The notes beneath the pieces were generated by a model that searched no databases, was not told the DNA's origin, and saw only the letters and a program-made list of their open reading frames with translations. The position numbers were made by a program, and so were the translations under genes. Of a stretch of DNA of 64,000 nucleotides, positions 39,052-50,978 are shown one piece after another. This DNA is from Oxyruncus cristatus (lineage: Eukaryota; Chordata; Aves; Passeriformes; Cotingidae): the NCBI GenBank assembly GCA_013399855.1, contig VXAY01002872.1, positions 186,001 through 250,000 of the forward strand, read 5' to 3'. The number at the start of each line of letters is the position of its first letter. Within the stretch, counting starts at the first letter, position 1.

Positions 39052-39839
39052 TGGTTTAAAGACAAATATTTGGGTGGGAATTTCAATAAAATGAACTCCC
39101 TCCCTGCTTCTAATTTCCACCAAATACAGAGAGAGTAAATGTGAGGAGGTATATGTAAAAAAATAACAGTTTACTGACCAGGAAATAGTAGCAAAAACAA
39201 CAATACCAGCAGAAAGGTTCAAATCAACAACAGAGAGAGAAATGTTTCCAGCCTCTATATCCACCGCCCCCACCCAGTTTTGAATTCCCTTTTGTATACA
39301 GACAAAGACAATGATCAACACCTGCTTCCCTTCCCTTCTTTTGCCCCCCAGGAGAACAAGGACAAAAGTAAAACCATGGGGAAGGTGGGCGGCAAAGCAA
39401 AAACCTGGAGAAAACTTTTGTTTGACTCAGAGGTTGTTCTGCTGAAATGCTGACTGGCTGAGATGGCAACACAAGTGCAGGGCCCGTCACTGTCCGCAGC
39501 ACCAGAGGTTCCAAGTGGTGGTGGAATGTGAGGGTGGCTGGGACAGCCCTCCGGCTGCTTCCATCCTGTCCCGGCGTGGTGAGGTGGTGGCTCCCACCTT
39601 TGCTGCAGTCCCAGTGGCAGGAACAGTTACGGCCAGCAAAGCAATGGCTCCCTGCTTCCTACTGCTCTGGAGGTGAGGAGCAGTTGCCAGTGGCAGCTGA
39701 GACTCTCAGAGCAGCTCCAAAGTGTGGCAAACCCCTCTCTTGAACTACCCATGCTGGGTGGGAGGAGTGGCAGCTTCTGATGTTGGAATGGTGTGAATAT
39801 TCATTGCTATGCTTCATTCCCTGACTTGTAACCGTAACA
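39052..39839 (-). mobile_element. 3' LTR of the truncated ERVL-type provirus
   Basis: The minus-strand sequence begins TGTTACGG directly after the polypurine tract and ends near TTTAAACCA, giving TG...CA ends and about 788 bp. Near its 3' part it reads TTTCCTGGTCAGTAAACTG then TTACTCTCTCTG, which resembles the tail of known avian ERVL LTRs. The middle (39480-39720) is GC-rich. I see no clear TATA box. The right end on the plus map is well placed by the polypurine tract; the left end is approximate. Confidence 0.6.
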
Positions 39840-39984
39840 TTATCCGCCCCTTATTCTGTACCACTTACATCTGTGCCCAGACTTACACTTTACAACTATT
39901 TATATACATATGTATACACACACACATTTCAACTTTATACAAATATGTATATATACACATATAGGTACAATGTTACAGACAGTG

Positions 39985-40600
39985 TTACCCAAAAATCAGG
40001 TCCCTTTGAGGTATACACCATGTTTCCCCATTTTTCTGCGTTACCCACCAAGTGCAATATGCTCCTTGAGCAAAAACAACCCTGTAGATTTACCTTAGCT
40101 TGAGGCAGGACTAATCCAAACTGCTTTCCCTAACATACCTCTCAGGTGCACCATGGGGACTTTATCTCCACCTGTGATGTGAAGGGTCCCCGACTGGGCA
40201 GGACTGGCTTGGTTGGTGGAGCCTTGGGTGTTGACTAGCCAAGTGGCCTTTGCTAAATACAGATCCCAATGTCTGAAGGTGCTTTCAAGGTGGTTTTTAA
40301 CAGTCCACTTTCCCACAGGCTGGTGCATGATAGGGAATATGATACGCCCACTCAATCCCATGCTCTTTAGCCCAGGTATTTATGAGGCTATTCTTAAAAT
40401 GAGCCCCATTATCTGACTGAGTTCTCTCTGGAGTTCCATGTCGTCACAGGATTTGCTTCTCAAGGCCCAGGATGATGTTCTGGACAGCAGCATGAGATAC
40501 AGGTTGTATCTACATCCATCCAGGGTTGCTTCTACCATTGTCAGCACATAGTGCTTGCCTTGGCAGGTTTGTGGCACAATACAGAAATCCGTAAGAATAC
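39985..40600 (-). pseudogene. Retroviral pol remnant: integrase domain (broken)
   Basis: Integrase joins viral DNA to host DNA. On the minus strand, reading frames that switch at least twice give the integrase core. The GKHYVLTMVEAT segment comes first, then the segment with SDNGAHF, whose Asp matches the second catalytic residue, then the C-terminal part around WDLYLAKATWLVNT and GDKVPMVHLRGMLGKAVW. The first catalytic Asp region is altered. At the place of the catalytic Glu the frame is lost and a stop follows. The N-terminal zinc-binding part and all upstream pol are missing. This is a decayed, inactive remnant. Confidence 0.8.
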
Positions 40601-41576
40601 AAGCTTTAACCTAATTCTCAATTCATTAGGCTCTTGGTAGGTTCATTGAAGACTGATTCAAATTTAGAAGAGGCTGTGCTTTGGCCCTGTGCATAGATGA
40701 GTCAGCTCTGAAAGGCTGAACCCCTGTATCTATGTCTATTTTAAGTCGTTTTCTCACCTTGGCTTTCCCATTCTGCTGTGTGAATAAGAACATATGGTGT
40801 TCTTTTCTGCTTTGTGTGATAAGTTCAATGTACAAACAGAAATCTTGAACTTCACAGCTGCCTTTGTAAGTGAATGCATTAAAGGGTATGGAAGAGGCAG
40901 CCATGAAGTTACACCTTGCCAGAGGGAAAAAACAACAGTGGGGTGGTGGAAAAAGTCAGTTTCCACAAGCTGTCTGTGTGTAAGCAGAAGGGGTAGTGCA
41001 GATCTTAAATGCGTGTTTGAGAAGGAGAGCATCTGCTCTGGGAACTGGAAGGGTTCTGCCTGACTGGTTGTCAGGCCAGAGGTTCCAGGTAACTGTCAGA
41101 AAATGTGAGCTAATAAAAAGTCTAGTGATATTTAAATTTTTTCCTGCTTTTCTGTTTAAACTTTTTGTTTCTGAAAGGAACACGAATACAAGTGAGCTTT
41201 TTCTCTATTTGTTGTGCCTGTCTCTCCTTACCCTTTCTCTCTTCACAGCTTTTCCTTGCCTCTTTCTCCTTTTCCCGTATCCAGAATCTGTCTACAAAGT
41301 TGATGCTGCTTTGAGAGGGCTAGACTTAAGTGCCCTCCAGAGATCCCTTCCCACCCAACTTGTTTGATGGCTGTGTTATTCAGTCAGTGTCTTTATGGTT
41401 CTGAGATCAGAAATGGGCTGGGCACTCCAGGAAGAAAGCTGTGGGATAGGGAGATGGCCACTGAACACCAGCCAAATACTTTGTGCTTTTGCAGCAGCAG
41501 GGGTGTGAAAGCTTTTACTGTAGAAGGCAGTACCCTGTGAGTGATGAGAAAGGAATCTCCTACCTGAAATGACATC

Positions 41577-41606
41577 TTTTTTTTTTTTTTTTTTTNTTTT
41601 TTTTTC
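41577..41606 (+). repeat. Poly-T run with one N
   Basis: About 30 T with an uncertain base at 41596. The uncertain base reflects homopolymer sequencing difficulty. Confidence 0.85.
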
Positions 41607-41780
41607 ACAAGGAGAGCATCAGGGAGCAGTGCGAGGAGACAGACCTAAAACATGAGCTGTATGGTGGATAAACTCATGTGCATCCTGGGAAATCTCAACA
41701 GACAGAGGAGGTCAGGCTACAGTTAAGCACAGCAGGGAATGGTCACCATTCTGTGAACCAGATACTGGTAAATTCTCTCT

Positions 41781-41794
41781 GAGAGAGAGAGAGA
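41781..41794 (+). repeat. (GA)7 short repeat
   Basis: Seven GA units preceded by CTCTCT, which gives a small palindromic junction. Confidence 0.8.
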
Positions 41795-44700
41795 TACTGT
41801 ACTTTCCTCCGATCCCCTGGGCTGGAAACGTCACCGAGCTGCCTGTGAAAGCAGTAGAGCAGACTTCTCCCTTCTCACAGGGAGTGGGATGCCTTCACTT
41901 TCCATAAAAGCAAGTAGGGGTTAAAGTAACTGAGAACAAGAGAGCAGTATTGAGTATGCTGATCTGCCATATGAAACTATGGTAATGCGGGGAATGTCGT
42001 ACAGAGATGGACATCTTCTCACATGTTATTAGACACTTGACATCAGGACCTTGGGAGACCTGTAAAGCAGTAAGACCTTTCCCTAACACTAAAACATGCA
42101 CTAAAATCCATATTGCATGGAGTTGCTGGGAAAGTCCTTAGTAATGCATTGCAAAACAGTTACAAGAAAGTCCCTGACACAGACAAGGGCTGCTAGTTAC
42201 ATTTCCATATTGTATGCTACCTTTCAAACAGTAACTTTATGGGTTGGAAAACACAGAAACCACTTTAATTCTATTTCATGTTCGTAGTGTCACTAGTAGT
42301 GTATTAATCTCAAGTTGCTGACTACATTCACTTCAGAGAACAACTGTGGAGTATTTCAGTGAGAACAACTCTGACATCTGTGGAAATTTCCCTGCTTCCT
42401 AGCACAATGATTTTCACATTGGTTGGTTCAATGGAAGTTGCTACAGCACAGAAGGCTAATACTTTCTTCCTGATGTCATTGATAGATACAGGAAGCTTTT
42501 CAAAGTATTTTATTTCAAGAGCAATAATAAAAAATTCCATTGCTAGATCTTAAGAAACAGCTACACTTTATGAAATTTTACAGTTCAGGTTCAGAGCATC
42601 ACAGGCAAGATTTCTCCATTTGTTCCAAGTGTGTAAAGGGCTGGAAAGCAGGATTTAATTTCTCTGACCAATTAGTAACCCCACCAAGCCCTTGCAGCCC
42701 CAGCAGGGTGTGTATGTCTAGAATGCAAATAGATAGATCACTTCTATATTCTGGGGTATGAACAGGTACTGAGTAAACGAGCAGAAGGTCTTATGAAAGG
42801 GTACACATTTGGGTGACATACACTAGATTAGCTACCAGAGTAGCTGGCATGTTCCTGAAGCTCATGCTATCATACTCTCTTCTTCTGCACCTCCTTGGCT
42901 GTGTCCAGAGGACACTGGTCTTGGCTGAGACTGGGCTGTGAAGACTAGGCATCCAAAGTGCATGTGCAGACCTGATGTCTTCCTGAACTAAGCCCAACAG
43001 GTACTGCTCTACAGAGGTGAACCTTAATGCCTTCCTTTCATGTCTTCCCGTGAAGCAGCTTTCAATTCAAGCTGATACATTAGTGGGAAAATGAGAGAGA
43101 GAAAAATACTTCAACTTAATTAAAAAACCCTCAAACACTTGAAAAATTACTCTGCATCTTTAGTCTGCAGCAAACTTGTGGCACTGTAGTTGTGAGCAGT
43201 TTTGTCTGCTCACCCCTGAGACTGCAGACTTCCCCCCTACAAGGGGGTGAACTTATACTTGCTCAGACTTGTCATCCCCTAGTGGAAGGGAGGGAGAAAG
43301 GAGTAGAAGTGAGGAGGTATAAATCTTAAAATTCTTAGCCTCTTGTCTTTGAGGGGAAAAATCCACAAACCCATCAGAGTTTATTTGCCCCTCTCCCTTT
43401 TTTGAGTATAGCATCAGCCAGAGTTGCTCTGGATTGTTGTCTCCGAAACTTGCCTTGCATTTTCATTCAAGGACGCCTATGTGGCACAGCAGGACCCCCG
43501 TGTTGAACTCTGGCCTAATGTTCCCTGAAGCATTGGAAGAAGTTTTTACAAACTCAGAGCCCTTGGAGAAGGGTGCAAACCACCCTAAAACATGCTGTGG
43601 GGTCTGAGTGAGGAAGCCCGGCTGCTTAGCTGTAGCAATAGTTTCATTCCAGTATAATTTATGACCAGGCTTAGTGAAAGCAGTTTGGAAGAGCACTGCT
43701 ACTAATTAGTTCTGCTAATTCTCAAATTGGTTGCGAACTGAGGCAGGGAAAGATCATGAGTGATGTTACAGTGTAGCTCTGAGTGGGCAATAGCCTGCGA
43801 TGTGTAGGAGGGACAAGCAGCTGAGGAGAAACTGCTTTACCTGGACCACCTGTGCCGGATTCAACACATCAGAGCGTGGCTATTACTTCATCTAGGGGTC
43901 ACTCAGAACTTCTTAGGAAAATCATGTTAGTCTGACAGCTGCTTGTGCAACATGAAAAGCTAGGACGTTTTAACCTCATCTGTTTTAAAAACCACCTTTT
44001 CTTTCATCTGTTTCTTCTCACCTACCCCCTTCCCTCCCCAGGAATGCATTTGCCTGACTGTGTGGTTGTGAGCAGAGACCTTTCATGTTGGCAAGAATGG
44101 CAACTGCTGACATGAAATCTTTCTGGAGGGAAGAATCTTAATTGTTGATTCCAAGTTCGTCTTTTCCAGATACAAAATAAACCAATTCCAAGTTGTGTAG
44201 TTGTTGAGGTGAGACAGCTCAGTGTAATTCAGAGTGCAACTTTGTGTACAAAAATGGCATACCTTGAAAATCAATTTCATGCCAAAAATGATTATTTTTA
44301 CTTATTATATTTATGAATAAGGCACTAAAGGGCAAACCAAAGTATGTAATTTGGTCAACATTGGTCTATTTCATGTGCATATAGCCAGTTAATTATATAT
44401 TGTATTTTGCAGTGCTAAATGTACTGTTCAGGTCACGTAAGTGCTGATAGATTGTGTTGTAGGTTGAAGAATGGCATTTGCGTTACAAGATTAAGATTAA
44501 TCCACAAAATTAAGACAGGTTCACAACTGTGGCAATTGGTTTTTGAATGATTTATGGAGAATGTACTATGTAATTTTCCTCAGTGATGATATTGTACCTA
44601 CTTCCTTTATACTGTATAAAACATTTCAGGACATGGATATGTGAAGGGGTTTATATCATTTATATCATTATTCCGTAGAATATCTTAAATAGGTGTGAAA

Positions 44701-45191
44701 GAAGAATACTGAGACCAATCCACTTTTGGTTGTCAGGCTGGGAAACCAACGTGCACACAAGCAGAAAAGGAGGCACATTCTTGATACTCTTGAGGAAGAG
44801 AACAGAACTGTCCATTGAATTCTTCATAACCTTACCAGTATCAAAAGTGTAGTGAATGATTTCTGTATTCCAGATATGCTTGGGGAAAAAACACCCACTG
44901 GAAAATATACATTTACCTCAATGTAAAAAACCCCTCATCTTTAATTGTGCTGTTCTGGTCTTGCAGCTGCAGTGAAAAATTAGTAAACTGGAAGAAGGCC
45001 TTACCTAAATACGAAGTAAGTGATACCCATATCCTCTTATGAACTTCTGTCTCTGTTTAAGTATGTATTTCACCTAATGAGAATGCAGATATTGGACACA
45101 GTAATTAGGCTGAGAGTTTGAGAACAAGCAGACACTGTTTTCGTAGACATCCCCCATGCACCAGTACAGTTTGCTTCTGCTGTGCTGATAT

Positions 45192-45221
45192 ACATAACTT
45201 GCTGATGGTTTGAAAGAATTG
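45192..45221 (+). repeat. Copy 1 of a 30-bp dispersed repeat
   Basis: The sequence ACATAACTTGCTGATGGT plus 12 bases matches 46418-46447 at 28 of 30 positions in the same orientation. Similarity fades quickly on both sides. A looser relative (GTAACAGTTTGCTGATAGTCT) is seen near 58333. The family is unknown to me. Confidence 0.55.
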
Positions 45222-45542
45222 ATGTGCACTTTTTCTGGGGAAATAATTCTTTGCCTTTACTAAAAAGCCTGATTCGTTTTTTATCTTATGGGTCTTCAGC
45301 ATCTTTTCTTAAGGAACACACCGAGTCTTTAAAGAACATCAAACCTAATCCTTTTTCCTTCATTACTTGCACTACAAGTCCAAGTGCAAGTACAGTCTGT
45401 GCAAGTATTAATTAATAGATACTTTAAACAGAAACTGTGAAAACTGAAGGGCAGTGGTGGCTCTGGTGCAGTGGAAACAAGAAAAGGTTATCTGTTAGAT
45501 CCCTCTGTCTGCTGGGGGAGGAGTGTGACTCAGTACTCAGCC

Positions 45543-45688
45543 CCAGGAGTACTTCATATCATCCGCTTTATAGAGAAGTGGTTCTGCTTTCTCCCTTCCT
45601 GAGCATAAGGATGCTTAAAGAATTATTGTAGGTCTGAGTCATGCTCTGAGCTCCCTTGTTGACTCCTTGCTTGACCCTGGGCAGGTCA
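45543..45688 (+). repeat. Copy A of an unclassified dispersed repeat
   Basis: About 146 bp here align with 47809-47943 in the same orientation, with small gaps and scattered substitutions. The best shared block is AAAGAATTATTGTAGGTCTG followed by AGTCAT. The 3' end reads TTGACCCTGGGCAGGTCA, which recalls the conserved core of MIR-type SINEs. It may be two remnants of one old SINE-like family, or a local duplication carrying such a remnant. No target duplications are visible. Confidence 0.65.
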
Positions 45689-47808
45689 CACAGGATCTGT
45701 CCTGTGTTGCACCGGGCGTTCATGGAATATTTGTCTCCTGTGGCTGCAGCCCAAACAGCTTGGTAAGACCAAGGCTGTGGTCACTGGATTCCAACCTCCA
45801 TGAAACACTTCTGTCTCCTAGAGTAACCTTAGGTTTTTATCTTGTTTTAAGTCCTCTTTGGGTTGCAGCAGGAAACAAAACCCATTTATATTGCAACTTC
45901 CTGAAGTCCTGGCAGACTGGTAACTGTTCACTGTCTCTGCAGCCTTAACTCCCTGCTCGTTAAAAGGAGGTCAAAATATGCTTTACAGGTATATACTGTT
46001 TGTCACTGCAGTGCCTTCTCTGTCTTTCCTGCAGGTATTCATCATTTCACAAAGCTAGAAGCCTCAAACCAATGTCTTTAGAATATTAATGTGAAAAAAG
46101 TTCAGATACCTCCTTGGGATTTACTGAGTTTCAATCTTCAGGTTTCTATTTCAGTCTGTTCTCATTCTCTCTGGTGAATTTTATTTGGTCTTCTTGACTT
46201 ATCTTTTTGTTATTATCATTTGTATTTTTCCAAGTGTACGGTTGTTTAGGAAACCTAGTTGTTATGCTAATTTCTGAAGGTGTGGTGCTGTGTGACAGCA
46301 GCGTATCTGGTTGTGTGTCTCACTCTGTTCCTCACCACTCTGACCTTCTTCCAACAGTGACTTTGTTCCTTTTAAGATTTGGGAAGTTGCTTTTTTTTTT
46401 ATCTCTTCCCCATCACTACATAACTTGCTGATGGTCTGAGAGAATTGTACAATTTTTCTCGGTAAGTAAAAGCTTACACTGACTATAAAAGCCAGAGATC
46501 CCAGACAGCATGAAATTCCCTTCTCCACTGCTTCTTGAATGTCATCCACATGCCTAGTACTGAGTTTCACAAGAGGAACACTGCACCTGTGTCAAAACCA
46601 GGAAGTCTTTGATTTTCTTTTTGTTTTTTGTGCTTATTAGGACAGATGATACTTTGAATGTAGACAAAATTTCGATATACTTTACAATGAGCTTTACCAT
46701 AAAGTCACATATGTATGCTCCCTTTCATGCATCAGCAAGATTTTAGCATGTCTTCTTTCAGCCCCTGCAAATTTAAGAACCATATTTTGCACCAAGTCAC
46801 CTTTGTGCTTATTTTGGTCCCTCCAAACAGTTCGATAGATTCTCAGCATCAGACTCTCATCTTGGAATAATTACACGGGAGTACAAAGGACACAGAGCTC
46901 TTTCAGTGTCACTGCTCTGCTGGCCATCACAAAATAGCATGCAACTGTGTCCTTCTCTACCCAGAAAAAATTGTGGGGAGGTGCCAGACAGCTCTGCTGT
47001 TAGCTGACACTGTCACTTGAAACCAAATGAAGCAGTCATTGCAGATAAAGACTTATTGCCACAGAGCAGGTGACCTTGACATACCTAGAGGTATCATTTT
47101 TAAGTCAGGACTGAGACACACACTGGCAAGACCCATAGTGAAACAAGTGTGACCTTGTAGCTGTGGCTATAGGCATTTGGACATATGTCTCCAGCCTGTG
47201 AATTGATCGACAGCCTTCATGAATATGAAATTCTCCTTTCAAGTGCTGGGATGCTACTGACACAGAGTGCTTTGAAAGAACTGCTTCTGTTTTCTTTTTT
47301 CTTGTCTCTCCCACTTCGGTAAGTAAATCTCCCCATCCTGCCTGCTCATTGCCCTATAGGCTCCTTCTGGGGGCCTCTCTCAGCATCTCTGGGGAAAAGC
47401 TTGCTAGTGTCAATTACAAGTGACATTCGCTGACTGATTAATTCTGTTTCCTTGCACAAGGACTTGGACTGCAGGGTGTTAAAAGATGAAAGAAATCTGG
47501 ACAGAAGCAGAGGGAAGTTGGAATTAAGAGGATTATGATATTCACTGACTTTCTGAAATGAAATTGGCAGGTTGGCATGTTTTCTGACATATTTGCAATC
47601 CATATTATAAATCACACTCACAGCAGACTTCCGAGGCTTTCAGATGTTCCATATTCTGACTGACTTTGGAAAGTGCAGCCGTTGTAATGGTGACTGTGGC
47701 ACCAGCATAGTCTTGAGCAGTGATTCTGTGAGATGTGTTAGTACAGTCCAGATGTTAACCCCAGAAAGATGGGGTTAACTTTATGGAAGAAAGAGATTAA
47801 AAAAGGTA
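45689..47808. other. Unique non-coding DNA between the repeat copies
   Basis: Apart from the 30-bp repeat copy at 46418-46447, I see nothing recognisable: no exon, RNA gene or transposon. Confidence 0.5.
46418..46447 (+). repeat. Copy 2 of the 30-bp dispersed repeat
   Basis: It matches 45192-45221 at 28 of 30 positions; the two differences are C/T and G/A transitions. After it, AATTTTTCTCGGTAAG loosely parallels the CTTTTTCTGGGGAAA that follows copy 1, so the true repeat may be longer and more diverged. Confidence 0.55.
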
Positions 47809-47943
47809 CCAGGAGTACTTCCTATCGTTGACTTCATAGACTAGTGGCTCTTCCTAAGCAGAAGGATATTTAAAGAATTATTGTAGGTCTGAGTCATACT
47901 ATGAGCTCCATTGCCGACTCCTTACTTGACCCTGGGCAGATCA
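47809..47943 (+). repeat. Copy B of the unclassified dispersed repeat
   Basis: It aligns with 45543-45688, 2.27 kb upstream, in the same orientation. Its 3' end, TTGACCCTGGGCAGATCA, again resembles a MIR-type core. The sequences flanking copies A and B are unrelated, so this is a repeat unit and not one large duplication. Confidence 0.65.
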
Positions 47944-49078
47944 TCATTAAGTTGTGGGACATATGCCTGTCCACAATAACTTCCTGGCCATGAACATGAG
48001 TTGGAATGACGTTGATACTTCTCCACTAAGGCTATTTGAACCATAAAGGCCTCCTGACTTCCACATGCTAAAAGCAAGAAGTTCGCAAGTTAATACCACA
48101 GAATAGCAGAAGCATGTTCAGGCATTGGAGGCCCGAATCTGCTTAGTCACCCAACTGCTAAGAAAAGGATGACAACACTGTTACACTTAGAAATGTGTTG
48201 CTATGTTGATGGGGAAGAAGGCAGTTACAGTTAATTTCACGTGCATAAACATGTAAGAGTGCCATATGCAACTCACATAATAATTTATCCTCTATGCCCC
48301 ATTTCATGTACTGGCTGCTACCAGGAGCTCTGGGCTCATTTACCTTGAGGGGAATTCTCTTCCTAAATAAATGGTGGTTTATGCCATTACTGAATGAAGG
48401 GATTTGAATAGCAAAGTGGTCAAAATTATTGATGAAAAGGCTACTGCAGGTAGCTTGAGAGAGTTGGCAACATGGTGGTAAATTACATTCATTGTTGATG
48501 GCTACAAGGGAATACAAATCGGATGGAACAAATTAATCTCCTTATATACATCGATGGCTTCTGAATTAGTTGTCACCTCCCAGGGAAAAATACACTATGG
48601 TTTGGATTGTGGAAGGGCAGTGAAGATGTCTGCTCAATTTGCAGCATCAGTCAGAAATTAATAAGCTGTTGAACAGCTTTAAACTGAGGCTAGGGAATAC
48701 CACAGTAGCAATGTTCTGCACTACATATTTTCTGCTTTGGGTACAGGTGTATTTTAGACTCCTCTCATTCCCCTCGTAAAAACCTTTCTGCAAACTCTTT
48801 AGAAGAAATCAAGGAGAGATCCCCAGACAAGCAGAAAACTTGGCAACATCGATAGCTGTTATTCGTGGAAAAGTTGTGCAGGGGCAATTTTTTCATAAAA
48901 AGTGAAGGAAGGACCTATATATCTTCAGTCTGTAGTCAGCTTTGGAGTGACATGACCTGCTCTGTGACAATCAGACTCAATGGCTGAGGTGGACAGATAT
49001 GCCCAACTCCAACGTCATCAGCTACGAGACATAAACCTGGTCTGGGCCATAATATCTGAGAAAATAATTGCATGAACT
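47944..49078. other. Unique non-coding DNA
   Basis: One open frame of 119 codons on the minus strand (48158-48517) shows no recognisable domain. Nothing else is seen. Confidence 0.5.
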
Positions 49079-49106
49079 TTTTTTTTTCTTTTTTTTTTTT
49101 TTTTTT
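49079..49106 (+). repeat. Poly-T run ending in assembly gap
   Basis: About 28 bases, all T apart from one C, lead straight into the N run. Homopolymer length probably broke the assembly. Confidence 0.9.
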
Positions 49107-49134
49107 NNNNNNNNNNNNNNNNNNNNNNNNNNNN
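49107..49134. other. Assembly gap (28 N)
   Basis: Twenty-eight unknown bases follow the poly-T run. The real length is uncertain. Confidence 0.95.
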
Positions 49135-50036
49135 GCCCTTCTGTTTTGTTCTAAAAACCTTTTAAAAAGTGTTTCCTTCTATCTCTTTGAATCTATTACT
49201 TTTATTAGTTTTATTGTTTTTATTTTATGAAAATGCTTGTTCACCATTGGTTAGGTGAGGAACTAGTGCGTTCCCTGTCTTAATATGTATAATCACACAT
49301 TTTGTTGTAGCATAATGTTTCTTCCCCTGAAGCAGTATTCTTTGGTTCTTTTATAGGATTTAGGTTCCTAGTGAGAGACATTTTGACAATTCTTATGTTC
49401 ATATGTTTCTGTGAACTGCAACTTAATTACAGTCTTTCTGGGAAACCAGTGGATTTCATACAGGATGTTTTCTTCCTGCTCTCAATCTTCAGTCATTTTC
49501 CAGCTGTCAATCAAATAGAATAGAAGAATTTAAATTTTTTTTTCAGCTTTGTTTTATTTAAACACAGAGAACATAAGGTATCAGGTAAGAAATAATGAGA
49601 GATCTAAAGGTTAAAGGCTGAAATATTCCCATGCTGTCTAAAGATTAAAAGGTAATGCCTGTGCAATGGCAGGCTAGGAAGGGGGAAAGTTAATGGACTG
49701 TGAAATTAAATTATGCATCTAGAGAGTGCTCAAGTTATTACTGACAGGTATTGATTTCAGAAATAATTGTTCATTTTTAAAGGTGTTTCTTGCTTCTTGC
49801 TGAACTGATCAGCTCCCTGGAAGTGGTTGTTTAAGGGCATCAGCACGAGTCACTTTTTGCATATTAACAGTATTTGGGAGAACGGCAGGTTTGCTATCAG
49901 ATGTATTTTGAGAAGATTATGCTAAGTAAGCATTGAATTTCATGACTGATATGAAGAAGGCTGAATGCTCTCAAATCCACGGGATTATAGGATGCTCATT
50001 CAAACCTCTTTACGGAGAAACTTTCAGTGTTTTTCA

Positions 50037-50264
50037 TCAAATCATAGATACAGTGATGGAAAGTGATATATGAAGGTCTGCAGTATAGCCTCTGGCTCGA
50101 AGTGGGATTGCTGCTAGCTTGATGTGAGTGTCTTTGTCCGGTAAAGCCTTCAAAATCTCCAAGGCTGAGATGCCATAGCACCTCTGTGCAACATATTCCA
50201 GAGCTGTAGTGGTTTCTACTGTCATTTTCTGGGGGGAGGACTGGACAAAATCAATATGATCCAT
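50037..50264 (-). other. Open reading patch on the minus strand, possible exon (weak)
   Basis: On the minus strand a 75-codon open frame follows a strong polypyrimidine/AG sequence (TTGTCCAG then TCCTCCCCCCAG at about 50229-50253), which looks like a 3' splice acceptor. The translation, including ALEYVAQRCYGISALEILKA, is not low-complexity and looks protein-like, but I do not recognise a family. No clear GT donor in frame can be fixed. It may be an exon, a decayed retrocopy or chance; I favour chance or an old pseudogene. Confidence 0.2.
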
Positions 50265-50659
50265 TTAAAAAGAGAGGACTATATCTACAGTTTAACTCTT
50301 CTTTTGTTTGGGATATATATATAGCTTCACTTTCTCATCTTATATATGATCCTTTCCAGTTAATTTACTCTCTTTTAGGTACAATTTGTATTGCTTGAGC
50401 CTGCATTATTCTTACAAGAGACACCACTACCTTTAGCAAGGGTTTTGGGTTCATGAGCAATAGAGAAATTGGGCACCAGGTACAGGTGGCACTGGAATAT
50501 TACCCTTGCATCTGTGTCTGTGTTTTAGAATATGCAGAAATAAGAAATACAGAAGTCATGCCCCATATAAAGGTCTGCAGGGATGCTGACTCATATGCAG
50601 CAGGCAGAAAGACCTGCAGTAAACTTGCCTTTTCCATTCATCGAATTTTTGAGTTCCAA

Positions 50660-50978
50660 TCATGCAAGCGAAAAAGATTTGCCCTCATGCTTTGAATGGC
50701 TTTGACCATTGGATGATCCCATGGAAATAACTGTAGTACATGGTGCTTGTAGAGTACTCTCTGGTAGCATTCTCCTGAGCTGGTCTTGCTGGACAGGGTT
50801 TATCAGTTCCAAAGGAGATTGTAATCCAGCAGCTTGCAGGTCCCCTGGCATTAAAGGATATGCTGGAAATCAGGGCCACCTGTATGCAGTTCCTGCTGAG
50901 ACACCAGTGGCACAGCCTCCAGCTGATGCTGTGATTCAAGGGCCATGCAGGTGCATCTGTTGGTTCATCCACCATCAC
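50660..50978 (-). other. Open reading patches on the minus strand, function unknown
   Basis: Two overlapping frames on the minus strand are open for 63 and 97 codons. One reads LQSPLELINPVQQDQLRRML in its first part, which looks protein-like but matches no family I can name. The frames overlap each other and a 98-codon plus-strand frame, so at most one could be real. It is recorded because it lies 400 bp upstream, on the same strand, of the other open patch at 50037-50264. Confidence 0.15.

Larger units (their letters stand above)
39052..40610 (-). mobile_element. ERVL-type endogenous retrovirus, 5'-truncated provirus
   Basis: On the minus strand the order is: the integrase end of pol (about 40600-39985), a non-coding leader with a polypurine tract (AATAAGGGGCGGA, complement of about 39842-39854), and a 3' LTR (39839-39052). 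No env frame lies between pol and the LTR, which fits the env-less avian ERVL group. The left part of the provirus (gag, protease, RT and 5' LTR) is absent beyond about 40610. Pol carries frameshifts and stops, so the copy is dead. An alternative is a related class III element of another name; the ERVL-like assignment rests on the integrase and the lack of env. Confidence 0.78.
40611..45191. other. Unique non-coding DNA with small simple repeats
   Basis: No gene is recognised. A T-rich run at 41577-41606 contains a single N at 41596, and a GA repeat lies at 41781-41794. Open frames of up to 123 codons look random. Confidence 0.5.
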
